Shown: piece by piece, positions 62,124 through 64,000 of the stretch
Numbering within the stretch: position 1 is the stretch's first letter
Layout: every line of letters begins with the position of its first letter
From: an uncultured Gemmataceae bacterium
GTDB lineage: Bacteria > Planctomycetota > Planctomycetia > Gemmatales > Gemmataceae
Length of the DNA stretch: 64,000 nt
Reading direction: 5' to 3'
Assembly: GCA_937923405.1 (NCBI GenBank)
Contig: CALDUY010000002.1
Span: 620,001-684,000, forward strand
Made by a program: the position numbers and the translations under genes
Notes under the pieces: model-generated
The model's database searches: none
Seen by the model: only the letters and a program-made list of their open reading frames with translations
Told to the model about the DNA's origin: nothing

Positions 62124-64000
62124 TTACTTACAAAGGCGATCGACGAGTTGGCGAAACTCGTCTCGATAGACCGACCGAAGCGGCTCGAATTCGCGACTTT
62201 GCAGACGACGCCGCAGGGCTTGCTCGTCTGAGATGTGAACGCGCTGGAGCATCTCCATCGCCTGCTTGCCATAGCGTCGAGCAAGGAGTTGGCGTTCGGT
62301 GGTAGGAATTCTGCAATCTTCATTGGCCATTTTGATGCATCGAGACAGCTGCGCCGCTGAATCTATCCAACCCGGCCAAGCTTCCGACATCAACGGACGA
62401 AGCTCAGTCAGACAGCGAGCCGCTCCTTCGTGATCCAACGCTGCTTCGAGTACGTCGGCTCGGGCGCGAACCGTGCTAACAATCGCATCGCGGATGAACA
62501 GTCGCTCGCCGATGCGCCAGGCCCGACGATACCAGGGGGCTTCCGGTCCCAACAGGGGAATCGTGTCCAGGTAATCTTGACGGAGCCGCGTCAACCGGGC
62601 CACGTGCCGCTCTGCCGTGCGATGGTCCTTGCGCGATTCCGCCAGCCGGGCTAGCTGATCGTGGCAGAAGATGAGGTTCCGCAGGGCGATTTGACGATAC
62701 TCCAAAAGATCGGCACGATGTGGCAGCTGGCGTTGCAGTTCCAGCAGCAAGTCGACGGCTTGAGTCAGCGAATGTTCGGAAGCGGCCAGATCGTTGGCCT
62801 GGATTAGAGCAATGCCCTCGGATGTCGCCAGGCGAGCGAGATCGAGTCGATAATTCGCAGTATTCGGATAGCTTTTGACCAGTTTTTCGAGCAAGCCGCG
62901 CGCGCTTTCGAGTTCTTTTCGAGCTGTGGCTCGCTGATTCATCCGTACCAGTTGCGTGCCGAGATCGGCTCGCGCCAGAGCGAGTTGATGGGCATAGTCC
63001 ACATTCAACGGGGCGCGTTGGTGCAGGTCGGCAAACAATTCCACGCTGCGTTCGTAGGTCTGTCTGGCCTCGTCGTGGTGTTGGAGCAATGCCTGAGCCA
63101 CTCCGAGATTCTTGTAGGCTTGTCCGATCACTTCCGTCAGCTTGGCTTCTTCCGCGGCCCCCTCTTGGAGCAACCTTGTGAGCAAGCGAATGGCCTGTTG
63201 GCAATCTTGCACAGCGCTGGCGAGGAGTTCGTCGCTGGAGTTGGAACTTCCTGCGAGACGTTGCCGATTGGTGATTAGTAACGCGGCGCGATTGACACGG
63301 AGGCGAGCTAGTTCGACGGGAAGTTGCTGCGCTTCGCCGAGTTGCTCAAGTGTTTCGATGGCTCGATCGTAGTCCTGTTGGGCGCGAGTTGGGCGATGGC
63401 GTAACTGATGATGGATAGCCCGATTCAAGAGCCACAGTCCGATTAAGCGGCGAGGGGGGGGGTGGGGGCGTTGTTGAACCTCTCGCATCCGCTGATCGAG
63501 CAGAGCCATGATTCGGTCGGCTTGCGCGGGATCGACCGATTCCAACACGCTCCAGAACTGGATGTAGGTTTCCAGTAACTCGGACTCGAAATCGACACCG
63601 TCGAGCCGCGCTTCCTCCCCACGATCGATCAGCTTCTCGTACAGCTCGATGGAGGCTTGATAGTGCTGAATCGCCTGGTTGGCGTTGCCTAGGACAGTCT
63701 CCAGGTCGGCAATCAAACGATGGGCACGGGCAGCGCGGAGCTGGGCCGACGGATGATGGCCTGGCCGTTCGGTAAAACGCCGACACATGGCCACGCCACG
63801 CTGAAGCACGCTTTGCCGCAAGGTTTCGACGCCGGGCTTTTTCAATTCCTTGCGTGCCAGCGTTAATAGATCCTCGGCAGCCTCCAGAGCGGTTAGAAAA
63901 CTCCCCTGCGCATCACGTTCAGCACGAGTCACACGCTCTAAAGCCTCGGTGAGGTTTTGGTTCGTCTGTTGCAGCGATACCAGAGTTGCCTGGAGCTTCT
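62124..64000 (-). CDS. TPR-rich protein, probable C-terminal part of a Ser/Thr kinase-like protein (5' truncated)
   Basis: The frame stays open to the window end, so the start lies beyond it. At least 620 residues are seen. The first visible ~25 residues (LVSLQQTNQNLTEALERVTR) form a coiled-coil-like helix of the kind found just after the membrane helix of planctomycete kinases, followed by tetratricopeptide-type helices (AIQHYQASIELYEKLI, YKNLGVAQALLQHHDEARQT, YRLDLARLATSEGIALIQAND). No kinase motif is in the visible part, so the kinase link is inference from architecture. A run of nine C on the coding strand (63454-63462 as G) makes a potential slippage site. The C-terminal tail is short and Arg-rich. 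Confidence 0.78.
   Translation of the reverse strand, partial: KLQATLVSLQQTNQNLTEALERVTRAERDAQGSFLTALEAAEDLLTLARKELKKPGVETLRQSVLQRGVAMCRRFTERPGHHPSAQLRAARAHRLIADLETVLGNANQAIQHYQASIELYEKLIDRGEEARLDGVDFESELLETYIQFWSVLESVDPAQADRIMALLDQRMREVQQRPHPPPRRLIGLWLLNRAIHHQLRHRPTRAQQDYDRAIETLEQLGEAQQLPVELARLRVNRAALLITNRQRLAGSSNSSDELLASAVQDCQQAIRLLTRLLQEGAAEEAKLTEVIGQAYKNLGVAQALLQHHDEARQTYERSVELFADLHQRAPLNVDYAHQLALARADLGTQLVRMNQRATARKELESARGLLEKLVKSYPNTANYRLDLARLATSEGIALIQANDLAASEHSLTQAVDLLLELQRQLPHRADLLEYRQIALRNLIFCHDQLARLAESRKDHRTAERHVARLTRLRQDYLDTIPLLGPEAPWYRRAWRIGERLFIRDAIVSTVRARADVLEAALDHEGAARCLTELRPLMSEAWPGWIDSAAQLSRCIKMANEDCRIPTTERQLLARRYGKQAMEMLQRVHISDEQALRRRLQSREFEPLRSVYRDEFRQLVDRLCK

Noticed and set aside
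1..64000. tRNA or rRNA genes
   Set aside because: No convincing T-loop/acceptor pattern or conserved rRNA segment was noticed while reading; an automated covariance search was not possible.

Overview
The window looks like chromosomal DNA of a planctomycete, most likely of the Gemmatales/Gemmataceae. The signs are a very large Ser/Thr kinase with WD40 and TPR parts, secreted PQQ-like propeller proteins, an LEPR-XLL-type leader (LEWLEERTVLS) on a subtilase, a Tyr/Thr/Val-rich cysteine-containing secreted protein, and dispersed intergenic repeats with a GTAGCCGCxGGCTTTAGCC core. Base composition looks even throughout at moderately high GC. I saw no rRNA, tRNA, CRISPR array, prophage or intact insertion sequence. 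The lineage is inferred from protein style, not from a marker gene.

Layout. 1-1934: end of a GT4-like glycosyltransferase and a PilT-type ATPase. 2074-7824: a tight five-gene run (MFS transporter, stand-alone GH2-type sugar-binding-like protein, small unknown protein, complete HypF, DUF5131/Gp37-Gp68 protein). 7869-12491: lipoprotein, OPT-family transporter and secreted protein. 12518-12684: a MITE-like element with 29-bp inverted ends. 12788-15691 (minus strand): speA then pyrD. 15851-20215: a PCMT-like methyltransferase converging on an NCS2-like permease and rhamnulokinase. 20330-23935: YhaM-like exoribonuclease, thiol peroxidase, Tyr-rich secreted protein, secreted peroxiredoxin. 24117-28950: phosphonoacetaldehyde hydrolase, shortened UvrC-like nuclease, NtrC-type two-component pair. 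29247-40119: secreted proteins (PQQ-like protein, serine hydrolase, subtilase, a 1241-residue PQQ/Rossmann/malectin protein), then a membrane protein and a flavoprotein. 40067-53395: cystathionine beta-synthase, CNNM transporter, giant kinase, phosphoesterase plus PAS-GAF-REC regulator, prenyltransferase-fold protein, unknown secreted protein, TIGR01777 epimerase. 53551-64000: S9 peptidase, FHA protein, heavy-metal RND pump, Cu+ P1B-ATPase, and a TPR protein leaving the window.

How genes work together. speA-pyrD and HK-RR look like operons. The RND pump and Cu+ ATPase (21 bp apart) form a metal-efflux pair without a local adaptor or outer-membrane factor. The phosphoesterase and PAS-GAF-REC regulator overlap by 4 bases, as do hypF and the DUF5131 gene, and the giant PQQ protein and its membrane-protein neighbour. 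Convergent genes are packed closely, and two pairs overlap at their 3' ends (80 and 53 bases). The most unusual items are the orphan HypF operon, the PQQ/Rossmann/malectin protein, the UvrC-like protein lacking its second nuclease half, the EF-hand-like insert in the subtilase, and the MITE-like repeat, a relative of which supplies a stop codon.
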